Part shown: positions 23,441 through 35,989 of the stretch, piece after piece
Position numbering within the stretch: the first letter of the stretch is position 1
How the letters are laid out: every line of letters starts with the position of its first letter
Made by a program: the position numbers and the translations under genes
Source of the DNA: Theobroma cacao
Taxonomy: Eukaryota > Streptophyta > Magnoliopsida > Malvales > Malvaceae
Assembly (NCBI RefSeq): GCF_000208745.1
Contig: NC_030851.1
Location: forward strand, 32,928,324-32,992,323
Length of the DNA stretch: 64,000 nt
Reading direction: 5' to 3'
Notes under the pieces: model-generated
Seen by the model: only the letters and a program-made list of their open reading frames with translations
Database searches by the model: none
Told to the model about the DNA's origin: nothing

Positions 23441-24640
23441 TCAAGGAAGAATTATAATAAAATCTAAAACTCTGCCAACACCCTCTTTAGCCAAGAAATT
23501 GACAATATAATTACTTGAACTTAGAATATGAACGATATCCCATTTTTCTACTTTGGAGCTTAAATTCTGAATTTGCAACATTATGTTTCGAATTCGCCAA
23601 GGCACAATTGATGGATTATGAATGCACTTAACCACATTCATAGAATCACTTTCAATAATAAGTTCATGAGTATGGGCCCATAAAGAAACATCAAAAAAAG
23701 GAGTGCTTCTCCGATAGCAAGAAGTTTTGCTTTATTTGCATCACCCTAGTTAGAGGATTTTGAAAATTGCATCAAAATCCTTACTTCGTTGTCTCTAAGA
23801 ACACTACCAATTTTGGTCTCATCGGGGCATCCTTGATAAGCCTCATCCGCATTAAATTTAAATTTTCTAGAATTTGGTGGTCTCCACATTAGATTTTCTT
23901 TTGCAAGTTTCTTTGTTTTTTCAGCTTTTGCAAGCATTGGGTTTCTGAAAATATTAAGGATATTTTCATTTTGATTCGCCCATTTGGACTTAACCCACCC
24001 AGTGATTCTGATTTTAATGATATCAAAGAGTTGGATACTATCCCAAGCTGTTATGTTGAAACCATATCATTGCGGCAGAACCAAAGAGACTAAACAATCC
24101 CAAAAAAAGTCATTCTCCAAATTTTGTAGCTGCTAGATCTCGGAACAATGTCTTTCCAAGCATAAAAAAATCCCACGCCTTCTCAAGGGCAATCCATGAA
24201 ATCCCCTATCGGTTGCACCAAGCTTTCCATCATTTCCAACTTTACTTACAATTAAGAAATAGATGATCAATAAATTCAATTTCTGATTGACAAAACACAA
24301 GATGGGCTAAATTTTAGAAATAATTCCTCTTCCCATCAATTCAGCTTTTATCGCTAATCTTCCATTAAGAATGAGCCAACACAGAAACTCCACTTTAGGA
24401 GGAACCAGGCCTTCCTAAACAAAACTCCAAACCAAACAATTGCTTCGATCTCCGCTGCACACTTCAGAGCAGAAGTCTTTTGCTGTGTATCTAATAAAGG
24501 AGCCCTTTCATGTAACTTTATCCATCTCCCCATTGACCAGCGTGATATCACTAATTGTTTGATTAAAACTCTCCCATTGACTTTGTTCCCAACCAAATGG
24601 ATTTCTTTTAAGTTTTACTTCCCACTGCCATGAATCATTG
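23441..24640 (-). pseudogene. LINE ORF2 C-terminal part: zinc-binding linker and RNase H, broken
   Basis: Minus strand: WQWEVKLKRNPFGWEQSQWE near 24560-24630, then a decayed zinc-binding (zf-RVT) segment, then WRPPNSRKFKFNADEAYQG at 23835-23890, GSVLRDNEVRILMQFSKSS at 23750-23815, LIIESDSMNVVKCIHNP at 23610-23665 and IVNFLAKEGVGRVLDF at 23455-23505. The order is that of RVT_3-type RNase H in plant LINEs. Stops between blocks. Confidence 0.75.
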
Positions 24641-25858
24641 ACCCATCCGCCATATGCTGGGATTCGACCTCATACTCAAATATGAAATTAATCATAAAAC
24701 TAAAACACATAACGCAACGAAAAAATAAAATATGCCTTTTATCAAAGAAATAGCTGAATCCCACTGGATCAATGTTTGTATTTTTCATGTAATTTTTAAA
24801 TTAATTATGAACATTTTGATAAGTTTAAGTATTACATACTTGCTCTTAATATCATAATCAAGAACCAATTAAATCTAAAAGGCTTGTGATGAAACAATAA
24901 ACTTGAAAAGAAAACAAATCACTCTAATATCCTGCAACTGAAATATTTGTTTTTTCACTTTTAGGATTTGTCAAATCTTCAACCACCTAAGTGTTTGGCT
25001 TTTAATAGTAATCCACACAATGACTGAATATGACATTTTAAAAAGTAAGATTTTACTTGTGCTAGCAAGTTTTGTTTTTAAAACAACAAGACCAAAAGTT
25101 CTTATCGAATCTTATTTTTATCAGATAAAGAAAACTTTTTTTCTTTTCTTCTTTTTTTTATGAAACGGTTAAAAAGTGGCTAAAGGCTTATAGTTTTAGT
25201 TGGCTAACATAACATATTATATAAATAAACTAAGTTGTAACCCTAGATACAACATTTGTATTTTTATTCAATTAAGTCCTTGTGAACTTAATTAATTTTC
25301 CTATTTGTTTTGGTCTATTTCAACTAAGTCCAACCTAATTGATTATCTTTGTTCAATTTCAATCATGTCACTTAATGTGTGTGACCCATTAAACTTCTAA
25401 CATGTTGACAATAAACATAAATCATAATTAAATATCAATTTAATATTTGATTTATAAATATAGATCATGAGCAGCATCTAGTAATACATCATGACCACCT
25501 AAATGTTAGAGAGTAAATTAAAGAATTTGACAAAGCCTTTCAATGCAATATGGTTTTTCATCAAATATCTTGGATATGTCATAAAGCATGGCTCAGTGTC
25601 TACTTATAACTTTCTATATCAGTTCTCATAATTCATGACTAACTTTATGAATTTAGAAAACTAATTTTCTTCAAATTCATCATGCTTTGCCCAAAAACTT
25701 TATGCAAGTTAATCAAGAATTGAGAACAAGTGAGATACATCCCCTCATATCACTTAAGGTGATAAATCCTCTCTTGACCACTTATCCACCTTCACATGCT
25801 TCATGGCATACCTAAAACAACTTGTTTAGGTATCTAGTAACCTCCAAATCTATAGAGG

Positions 25859-28800
25859 TAGGGCCGACCTTTGGGTAAAGCCACCCAAGTAAGGGTTTTA
25901 GGCCCCCAATTTAGAGAGGCCCCAAATTTGAAAAGGTTTTATAATTTTATAATATAATTAATTATATTAAAAATATATAAAAATAATTAATAATTAATAA
26001 AATTATTTATTTTCTCACTTTTCTAATTATGTGGTTAATAAATTTTAATTTTCTATAATTTCTTAATTTCTAGAATGCTATTAATTCTTAATTATTTCTC
26101 TTATTTTCAATCAACTAACAGTCATATGTATTTAATCATCTCCAATAGTTTTTTTTTTACTTATTTCTCCTATTTTTAATTAACATATTTAATAAATTTC
26201 AACAACTATTGTCAGGACTCGGAACTCCCCATCAGGCCCGTGACAACCGCCACGAAGCCTCGACAGACATTCTTCACCCCGAATGCTGATCGAAACCTCG
26301 CAAGGCTCTTGTAGTAGCTTTTGCACTTCCCCGTGAGCAATAGTTATCAAATATCGTAATTCGAAAGATTACGAGTCATTTCCAAATCAGAACATAATAT
26401 ATTGTTTTATGCTCACAGGGGCATTTTCGTCATTTTTCGTCCAAAATCTCAAAACTTGCTAAAAATGTAGTAAGTAAGTAGAATATATATTTAGTGATTT
26501 AAAAATAAATTAAGTATCTAAAACGTTCATTTGAAGTGAAAATTTGACCATTTGAATATAATAAAAATATTCAATAAAATAAACTATTTTCTTGTAAAAT
26601 AATTTTTATAAAGCTATCGGTAAATAATTCTTATAGCGTAAAAGTTAATTATATTCATATATACTATAAAGCAAATAACCAAAGCATAAAATTACTTTTA
26701 CAGCGACACGTGGGCCCACATCTAATCAAAATGCATCGAAAGTTGAAAACCTACAGCTTTTGCCAATTCAATTCTAAATGAAGGTCCTTGTCAAACTCAG
26801 CTAGCTATGGAATTCCCCGAGCCTGAAATGTGAGGAAAGGAGGGTGGTGAGATTATAAAATCCCAATGAGTGAACAATTAACATCAAAAGCATCTAAAGC
26901 CGAGTAGATGGAGACAATATAAAAACATTATATCTTAATAATGTTCATAACGCAAAATTCGTTTCAATTTATACCAAATAATTTCTTTTCGTCAAAATTT
27001 CCCCAGCTTATGAGTTTCTTAAACTTGGTCTCTGCCAGAATCATTCTCGCGGGTACCTTCGTCAAGGTATCCCATTGAGACCACCAAGGCTGTTAAATAT
27101 CCCATACCCATAAACATGTTTTCGCATCTGACACACAGTCGTTCCTTGGCGTTGGCTGAGTCTCACTCTCACATGGTAGCTTAAACGTGAGGTGCACTCA
27201 AATCTTACCTCAAGAGATACTTCATCCAATATCTTCCTCTGGAGGTAAATATATAATTGGGTTACCGTGCCCCTCTCATAGGCAGTCCACGGAAACCCCC
27301 ACCACTACAGTGACCGTTTAATATACCATAAGACCCATAAAATTTTTAGTAGCATAATATGACGAATAAAATGTAATCTAGTCTACCGAGACCAATCCAA
27401 AATTGTTTATATATTTCATGCCAACCCCAAAAATTTAGCCATTATGCTACTATAGTGTCATAAGCCACAATTTCAATAACATATAAAATCATAAATTCAA
27501 CACAACTTCCATATACTCAATTTTCTCAAAACAATATTTAATTTCAAAACCAGTATAAATCTCATTTTTATTAAAAAATATTTTAATTGAAAAACATAAT
27601 ATTTTATAATTTAAACTCACCATTCAATAAAAGCATTAAACAAGTATAATTACTCTAGATATTTAAGACGATAAATTGTCCACTCATAGTTCTAGGATTT
27701 GATGTACTCCTAATCTCAGTCTTCAAGCACAATCTCTGTACTTTTACCAGTGTAATTTGCCCACCACCTATCCACAATGTACAATACATAATTCACCACA
27801 TTAATGCTTGACCATTATAAAATTAATTCAGGCTCGGTGTATATGCATGATATGATATGCAACTTATCTGACTACCGCTTAAATGTGGTATTGACCTAAT
27901 TCGGCTTATTACCCGATTAAATGACAATTGTGTCTGATTTGGCTCCAAAGTGCTCCATTTCATTTCTAATATTTCAATTCACTAAATAAAATTCCAATAA
28001 TCTAAAATTCAACCTAACAACCCTCACAATTCTTCTTGAAAATTTCGGCCATTGTGGTGCACTATCACTAAAAATTTTCCCATTCCATTTTCTCACCATA
28101 AATGATCATTTCATCAATTTTTCAACTAATTCACTTGATTACAAAATCAATTCATTATTTCTACACTTCACTTAGGGTTCGACCATTGAAGGTTCATGGG
28201 GAAAATGGATTCTTTTCTAGTTATTTTGTTTCTAAACAGGCTTAACTAACTTTAAACACCAACTTAACTCAAAATCAAACAATTCCAACATCATTTCTCT
28301 CACCAAACCCATTCAGCCAGCCATGATTTTCCCATGAAAACATAAAATCTAACCATGGAAATTAAGGAGAAATGCATGGGTAAGATAAATCACTAGCAAA
28401 ATCAAAGAAATTTTACCTTTACTTGATCAAATCCTTGAATTCCAACACTTTCTCTTTGATTTTCCCCACCTAAGGTTTGTTCTTCCTTGGTTTCTCTTCT
28501 CTTTTGGTTTGGCTGACTACTATGGGAGAAATGGGCTGGTTTTTATACCTTTTTATAAAGAAACAATAAAATAATAAAAGCATGACATATGACATTTCCT
28601 TATTGGTTCAAATTTTAAATATTTGACTTTTAATTCTTTAAATTCTCCACCACACATTTCTCATGTTTATCCTTTTCCGTGATGAATAAAATCCTTTGGT
28701 CTTGACAAGTGTCGGGGGTGAAAATTTATCGATTTGTCCTCGGGGCGGTAAAATTACTGTTTTTGCCTTTATACTCCAAAAACACCTAGAATTAAATTTT

Positions 28801-29555
28801 TTTTCACTGCTAAACCTCATATTATACTTCATATGATCAATCTTAGTCAAAAATTTCATCAAATACCGAAATTAAATTTTTAAGTGATAAAATGACCATT
28901 TTACCCATAATCGGTCAATTTTCCCGATTGACTCCAAATCAGCCCTCGAACTCCGAATCACCATTTTAGGTCATCCCTGGATTGTGAAATTCCCAATTTC
29001 ACCTTAAAATCTCTATTTTAATTAGTTCGAGGTATAAATCGACTTACTTGTACTTTTAAGCACAATATCGACTTTTAAATATTCTTTCGGGCTGTTCAAA
29101 TATACAATCACTCTATCAGTCTCATGTGTAACATGGTAGATAATTTAGAGTTGGGCTTGACAACTATTTTTTTCTTTTACATAAAATCAAATTTTTTTTC
29201 AATGTATAACATCTATTTTGGCATTCTTCTTTTCTCATTTGCTATTTCTTCATTCTTCTTTTTTACTTCAATTTTCCTTCAAAAAATAAATAAGAAGTAT
29301 GTTATGTTATTATCTTTATAAAACCGTGAGCCTTATTTATGGTTTGTAATAAGTATTCAACAATTAAGTACTATTATTCTAATATTTATAGATTTTTTAT
29401 TTTAATTTAGAGTTTATATCATATTATTATATTATCTTTATTTTATGTGATAGTTGATTTATTTGAATTAAAAATTTTGATTGATGATTTATATTAGTCA
29501 TTTAAAAAATATATGATAGTCGCTTTATGCCTTTAACCTTATTGGGCCGCCCTTG
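25859..29555. mobile_element. Non-autonomous hAT element with 8-bp TSD, split by an M element
   Basis: TATAGAGG occurs on both sides (25851-25858 and 29556-29563), an 8-bp duplication typical of hAT. Termini are TAGGGCCGACC on the left and, inverted from the right, CAAGGGCGGCCC, which fit the CAGGG-type ends of plant hAT elements. LTR sequence is continuous across it. Without the M element it is about 0.74 kb, very AT-rich and without a transposase. The hAT remnants at 667-1740 and 51620-51878 show that related autonomous elements existed in this genome. Confidence 0.75.
26211..29159. mobile_element. Complete non-coding MULE-like element (family M), copy in the hAT element
   Basis: 2949 bp flanked by ACAACTATT on both sides (26202-26210 and 29160-29168), a perfect 9-bp duplication. 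It starts GTCAGGACTCGGAACTCCCC and ends GTTGGGCTTG, so inverted termini are short and imperfect. Co-linear with 56257-59110 throughout. It contains a GC-richer conserved core (about 27040-27330) with blocks such as TCTCGCGGGTACCTTCGTCA and GGCAGTCCACGGAAACCCCC. No long ORF and no recognisable protein. The TSD length points to Mutator-like transposition in trans; the class is inferred, as neither terminus matches a named family that I recall. Confidence 0.75.
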
Positions 29556-30311
29556 TATAGAGGTAAAATCAAAGTATGTAATTCCCCATATAAGATGACC
29601 TGGTGTCTCAAGTCTGAGGACTAGTTGCACGACTATCACATGAGAACATACTCCATATACACTTAAGTGAAATACCAAATGGAGTCCTCATAACGAGTCA
29701 TGTTCAGTGAACTTGTTCTCTAACAAGCACCCACATATACGTCAATCTATAATATCAATTGCTTACTTCTGCAAGTAAGAGGGCTTAACATATACCAGTC
29801 TTTAAGCATTGTCCATGTCCTGTCTTGACAATACAATGACTAGGAACAATTTTAGGAACATAGCTTTGATGCATAGTGATTTCATAATTGTAACAACTTT
29901 ACAATTCTTATACAAGGCCTTTATGTTCCATGGGCTTCATCCAATTAGTACTTAATAACTCCTTATTATTGCACTAACATGAACGAAAACTTCTATCACA
30001 TAATGTTATGTGATTAAGTATGCATTAAATGACAATATATTCCTTGATCAATCCAATTGACTCAAAGGCATATACCAACACTGTATTCACAAACAGTGCC
30101 AACTTTATTTTCAGTAAGGGCAAAAATCTGAGGAAAGGAAATTTTGAGAGGAATGCCCTCCAACCAGTTGTCATTCCAAAAGGATATATTTCAGCCATTA
30201 CCAATTGAGAAATCTAAACCTACAAAGATCACATTAAGTTAAAGGTTGGTTAAGGTGAGGGGGAAAATATGTTACGCCACAAAGTGGAAACATTCCTGTT
30301 ATTTGAGACAC

Positions 30312-31190
30312 TCAGAATGAGCTTAGAGGGATCAGAACCCTTTTTGTTAGCAATGATACACCTCTCCCAACTATCAGTCTCTGCTCCATACTTTCATATC
30401 CATTTATTAAGAAGCACTTTATTTTTAACACCCAAATCCATAAAACCCAATCCACCACACTTAAGAAGTTTGTAAACGGTTTCCTAATTAATTGAATGCA
30501 TTTTCCTCTTACCATCAAATGAACCCCATAAGAATCATCTTTGAATTTTATTGAGTTTCTCCCTAATGGATACAAGCATACAAAAAAAAAAGACATAAAG
30601 TTGACCAAAAGGCTAGCGAGCATCGATTTGATTAAGGTTATTCGTTTGCCAGAAGAAAGAAGATTCGACTTCCAACCAACAAGTCTCAACTCAAATTCAT
30701 CCACCACCCGCTTCCAAATTTTAATTGAGTTTGGCCTAACACCCAACAAAACACCCAATTAAGTTGAAAGAGGATCGCCAATCTTATAATAATGCAATCT
30801 GCCTACTGTCTGAAAGTGTCCTCCTTCAAATCAATGCCATAAAGAACACTCTTTTGGAAGTTTATTTTGAGACCCGAAATGATTTGAAAACACCTCAACA
30901 CCCATTTAATATTAACAATGTAATCAACATTATTTTCACATAAAACAAAGGTTTCGTCGACATACTGCAGATGAGTAATCCTACTTCCATTTCTTCCAAT
31001 CTCAACACCTTTAATCAGATCAATCTCAGTTGCTTTAGACATAAGCACACCAAAAGCTTCCGCTACTAGATTGAAAAGAAAAGGTGACAAGGGACAGCCC
31101 TATCTTAAACCCCTTCCCATCCTAAATTGTCGAGATGAGGAACCGTTAACTAAGACTGAGATCGATGCGAATGATATACATGATCTGACC
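30312..31190 (-). pseudogene. LINE reverse transcriptase fragment
   Basis: Minus strand: a CISFASISVLVNG-like start near 31150-31190, then RMGRGLR.GCPLSPFLFNLVAEAFGVLM at about 31030-31120, GVEIGRNGSRITHLQYVDETFVLCEN at 30925-31000 and GLKINFQKSVLYGI at 30830-30875, then WKRVVDEFELRLVGWKSNLLSSGKR.TLIKSMLASL at 30610-30720. This is the palm and thumb of a plant L1-type RT. The catalytic box, normally FADD, reads YVDE, so a catalytic Asp is changed. Stops separate the blocks. The N-terminal half of RT and the endonuclease are absent. Confidence 0.8.
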
Positions 31191-31257
31191 TATTTTCTCT
31201 ATCTCTCTTTAAGCCCCACCTTGCTCATCACTAAGTCCTAAAGTCCTTAAATTAGAT

Positions 31258-31554
31258 GACCAATAATTAAATTTTGATTAGTCCAAAAATATGAATATTA
31301 TCTTTAAATTATCTTGATTTATTTAGTGATAAATTGGATAACCAATAATTAAATTTTGATTGGTCCAATTTAAATATTATCTTCAAATTATCTTAAGGGA
31401 TAAATATATATGACACATAAGTGAATTGGTTCAACTATGTGTCTTTGAATAATCCAATCAATAAATTAATTATTTTATAATTAATTACATGGTTATGATG
31501 TCATCAAGTCCACGTGATAGCACGTAATTGGATGATAATGTTTTTCCTTCTACA
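31258..31554 (-). repeat. 3' LTR of the Tat element, segment 3
   Basis: It continues the LTR after the LINE: GACCAATAATTAAATTTTGATT twice, ATATATATGACACATAAGTGAATTGG, GTGTCTTTGAATAATCCAA, and GCACGTAATTGGATGATAA, matching 49936-50225. It ends TTCTACA at 31554, followed by the polypurine tract of the element. The three segments add up to about 0.94 kb, close to the 980 bp of the intact 5' LTR. Confidence 0.8.
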
Positions 31555-32631
31555 AATTGCCCCTTAAGACTTGTTCACATATGATTTTGAATGAGGCAAA
31601 TGGACAAGTTTTGAAATTAAAAAAAAAAATTTCCTAGGATTTCTTAGAATCATTATATGCTTGGCTATACTTGCAATCCAAGCTAAATTCGAATTATGCT
31701 TACCCATAGGTAAGAGAATTAAGATCTTGGAAGATGTAAATTGCAATAAAACTATTTGAAGAAGTATATTGCAACAAAACTATAATCTTAAAAGAAGTAT
31801 ATTTGCAATTGGTATTGCATTCCTTAATCATCTAGAATTTTTTTTTTTTACTCTATAAAAAAAGAGCTCCCTTGTCAATTTTTTACACATCAAAATATTA
31901 GAATCAGTAACGTTTTTTATTGCCATTGCTTCTGTTTGTGGATCGTCTTATACCTGTGGACTCAATATCTTAACATCAAGTGAAGAAATACCCAGTTTCT
32001 TGGTGGTAAAAGCATCTTTATTTCTTTCTTGTTCATATGGTAAATCGATTTGCAATCTTTGGCTTTTTATTCTCACTATGCTACCATTATCTTGCCATGT
32101 TTTTATCCATGCATAAAGAACTAAGATGCCATATCCATGCATATCATAAAGTTCCAAGAATCAAGTTAATCCCTTGTCATGTTACAAGAACTTTGGCAAA
32201 GAGTAAAGAAGCCAATAATTGGCTAATATCTTCTTATGAAATCAACTTCCTACCATGTTAAAAGGCTCACTGACTTCTTATTTTTACCACATTGAATCAA
32301 CTTCTTGCCATGTTAAGAGCTTTAATCGATGGAAAAAAAATCCATCTTTTACAGCATAGGCATCATGTTTCAAGATGTTGGGTGCCACGTTTTGGTTTTA
32401 AATATTCAGCTTCTTTGTTGCCATTGCTTCAAATTTTTTGTGAGCTTTTTACTATTACAACTTTTTTGATTTCTTTTATTTTATAAATTACTTTCTTAAA
32501 CTAATGATTTAGTATCCTTTTAAATGTTAAATTTCAAATCTATTAATCTATAATCAAGATAATTCTAAATTGAAGTGGAAGAAATTGGTGACAATTTAAA
32601 GGGTGTTGTTTATAATAGCACTTGTTGATCC
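31555..32631. other. Tat 3' untranslated region with possible antisense promoter
   Basis: This is internal Tat sequence between the 3' LTR and the tandem repeat. It has no sense-strand coding region. On the plus strand (antisense to the element) TATAAAAAAAGAGCTCCC occurs at 31854-31871, a good plant TATA box, upstream of the antisense ORF at 41095-41616 (about 1 kb away once the copia insertion is removed). Promoter activity is a guess from sequence and layout. Confidence 0.4.
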
Positions 32632-34323
32632 TGCTTGGATTCGACCTCATGCTCAAACATAAAAATAATAAAAAAATTAAAAATATAACGCAGCAAAATA
32701 ATAAACTATCATTTAATTAGAGAAACAGTCAAATCTTACAGGATCAATGTTTGTGTTTTTCATGTTTTTTTTTAATTTGATTATGAACATTCATAAGTTT
32801 AACAATTATATACATTTCTCTAGATATCGTAGTCAAGAGCCAATTAAATCAAAATCTTCGCTTCTTCACCTTTAGGATTTGTCAAATCTTCAGCCACCCA
32901 AGTGTTTGGCCTCTAATAGTAATCCACAGAGTGATCGAATAAGGCCTTGTCAAAGATAGGATTTTTCTACTTGTGCTAGCAAGTTTTGTTTCTAAAACAA
33001 AAAGGCAAAAAATTCTTACCGAATCTTATTTTTGTTAGACAAAGAAAACTACTTTCCTTTTCTTATCTTAAAAACGACTGAGAAGGGTTTGGAGGCTTAG
33101 AGTTTTAGTTTGCTAACATAACATATTTATATAACCAAACTAAGTTGTAACCCTATATACAACAGTTGTATTTTAATTTAATTAATTTTTCGTGAACTTA
33201 ATTAATTTTTCGCTATAATTTGGTCTATTCTAATTAAGTCCAACTTAATTGATTATCTTTATTTAATCTCAATCATGTCACTTAATGTGTGTGACCCATT
33301 AAGCTTATAACATATTGGTAACAAATATACATCCTAATGAAATATCAATTTGATAATTGATTTATATTTATAGATCATGAGCAGCATCTAGCAATACATC
33401 ATGACCACGAAAATATTAGAAAGTCAATTAAAGAATTTGACAAAGCCCTTCAGTGATAAGCTTTTTAGTGCAATATGGTCCTTTCATTAAATATCTCGGA
33501 TATGTCATAAAGCATGGCTTGGTGTCTACTTATAACATTTTATATTAGTTCTCATAATTCATAACTAACCTTATGAATTTAGGAAACTAGCTTTCCTTAA
33601 ATTGATCATGCTTTGGCCAAAGACTTTATACAAGTTAATCAAGAATTGAGAACAAGTGAGATACATCCTATCATATCACTTGGGGTGATGAATCCGCTAT
33701 TGACCATTCATTCACCATTGCATGCTTCATGGCATACTCAAAAACACCCTATTTAGGTATCTGGTCGCCTCCAGACCCATAGAGATGAAATCAAAGTATG
33801 TCATTTCTCATACAAGATGACTTGGTGTCTCAAGTCTGAGGACTAGTTGCATGACTATCACATGAGAACATATTTCATAGACACTTGAGTGAAATACCAA
33901 ATAGAGTTCTCATAGCGGGTCATGTTTACTGAACTTGTTCTTTAGCAAGCACCTACATGTTATCCTCAAGTATCCCATATACTTCAATTTATGAGATCGA
34001 TTACTTATTTCTCAAATAAGGAGGCTTAACATGTACCAGTCTTTGAGCATTGTCAATGCTCTGTCTTGACAATACAATGACCAAGAACAATTTTAAGAAC
34101 ATGACTTTAATGCATAGTGATCTCATAATTGTAACAACTTTACAATTCACTTACGAGGCCTTTATGTTTCGTGGGCTTCATCCAATTAGTACTTAATAAC
34201 TCCTTATTATTGCACTAACATAAAGGAAAACTTTTATCACATATAGTTATGCGACTAAGTATGCATTAAATAACAATATATATTCCTTGACGAATCCAAT
34301 TGGCTCAAGGGCATATACCAACA
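32632..34323 (-). repeat. 3' LTR of the gag-only copia element
   Basis: Begins TGCTTGGATTCGACC and ends CATATACCAACA on the plus strand; co-linear with 39087-40784 and with the solo LTR at 24655-30080. Confidence 0.9.
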
Positions 34324-35989
34324 ATCTTCCACTTGCACTTGAGTCAATTGCTAACGTATCCATTATCAAACTCTTTCGGTTAGCAATTATGTCTTTGCTA
34401 GGACAACTCAAATTGCAATATTTGAGAATATGTTAATTTATATATTTGACAATCTCCATTGTCATTATTGAAATACTAATTTAGATCACAACGAGACCTT
34501 GATTCTATTATTATGGTTCTTGTTGTTACTTTAACAACTCTGAATCATTCATTGGTTCATTAAACCAATGATCCTAACATCTCTTATTTTGTAGCCTAAA
34601 CCAAAGGTTTGTATCCGATTATAGATATAATCATGCAGTTATCTCTTGTTTTGGAATCAGTCCAATACAACTGCTCAATCATGCCTCTTGTCACTTTTAA
34701 CATTTAGGATTCTCTCTATGTTAAACTCCTTTAACATGTCATCCTAAAGTCTTTTGTTGAGTCCCCTTTTAGGCTTTGACTCTTTAGTTCCATTTTGTTT
34801 TTCTTAGACTGAAAAATGTATCTTATACACTTTTAATGAATACTTATCTTACTCCAACTAACCTTATCACGTGCATAAAATATGTTTATCTTATTCAATG
34901 TATTCAACTATTTTGAATTTATTACATTGACTAAAGATTATTATCCAATCATCCATGTTGGATTATTTAGGAGACTCATCTTATATGAGTAGTGCATCAA
35001 TATGCATCCCACTAATGGTTTGTATTTAATGGATTCATCTCATGAATTATGCATCCTTATGCATCCCATTAAATCATTCTTTGTGCATAGATCTTTGTTA
35101 TTAGATTTCATAATTTTATGACCTTTGACCTTTAAAGTATCATTAGCTCCCACTATTTCTATCACGTATAGAAATCTTATCAAGTAAACTTACTTACTTT
35201 CTTTTGGAATGTTAAATCCATAGTATAGATACATATTATAAGTTGTTCATCATTGATTATGGGATGAAATCCTATCAAAGGTTAGTTCATGCAATTAACT
35301 AGGGTTAGAATGCTTTGTGATTCATCTCTTATAAATTCAATATGATAATCAATTGTTATTTAGTTCTAAGCAATCTTAATTTAGATATTTTATCTCAATA
35401 AGAATGCTCCTTAACTAAATGTGTTCATAATCTTATTTGAATTCATTGAGTTATGACTCAATTTTATCTAAGCCAACTCATTTATTTCCTTTTTGATTCA
35501 TAATTAAAAGAAAAATAATCTCACAATGATCTTATCATCATGACTTAGTATTGATTATCATATATGCAAGGTTATACTTAAGGATAAATAATTTAGAACA
35601 ATTTCAAAATAAACTGAGATGCAATGTAAATTTATAAATATATACATAAGCTAAGCATCTCATGCTAGCAAAATATAAATCTATGTTTCCTAAACATAAA
35701 AGAAAATATTTAGCCATAGGCCCAAAACCAAAACATCTCATCTTGGCAATCATGTCATGAAAACATTCAATGTTCTAAATTTATTTATTGTTTCACAATC
35801 TAATCTAGGTCGATGAGCTTGATCACCATCAATTAAGGTTGTCCCCTTCATGATCATTGCTCCTTGCCATTAGTTCCTTCAATATGTCATACATAGTAAA
35901 ACCATTAAAAAGAGTAAGGTATTATACACCAAATAGTAAAAAATAAATCATCATATGATTCATACTTGATGTGGAAGCTTTTTTTTGTT

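Larger units (their letters stand above)
24655..30080 (-). repeat. Solo LTR of a gag-bearing copia family, split by a nested hAT element
   Basis: It aligns end to end with the LTRs at 32632-34323 and 39087-40784: TGCTGGGATTCGACCTCAT start, ACTTGTGCTAGCAAGTTTTG, AAAGCATGGCTC.GTGTCTACTTATAAC, AAGTCTGAGGACTAGTTGCA, and CATATACCAACA end. With the nested 3.7-kb hAT element removed it is about 1.72 kb, the full LTR length. No internal region is attached, so it is a solo LTR produced by LTR-LTR recombination. Flanks CCATA and CTGTA match at only 3 of 5 bases, but the interrupted LINE reading frame joins across it. Confidence 0.85.
23028..31247 (-). mobile_element. 5'-truncated L1-type LINE inserted in the Tat 3' LTR (itself split)
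   Basis: It is flanked by TAAATTAGAT at 23018-23027 and 31248-31257 (10-bp duplication). The 3' end carries a poly-A tail, seen as T's at 23027-23037. The body on the minus strand encodes the last part of ORF2: RT fragments at 30312-31190, a zinc-binding RT linker at about 24000-24640, and RNase H at 23441-23937. A copia solo LTR (24655-30080) splits it between RT and the linker. Removing that rejoins the protein-like reading (..FALTENKVGTVCEY / GGWVNDSWQWEVKL..). Own length is about 2.8 kb, so it was truncated at the 5' end when it inserted. Confidence 0.85.

Noticed and set aside
26211..29159. Family M as an LTR or Helitron element
   Set aside because: It has no long terminal direct repeats, PBS or polypurine tract, and the clear 9-bp target duplication excludes Helitron insertion, which makes none.
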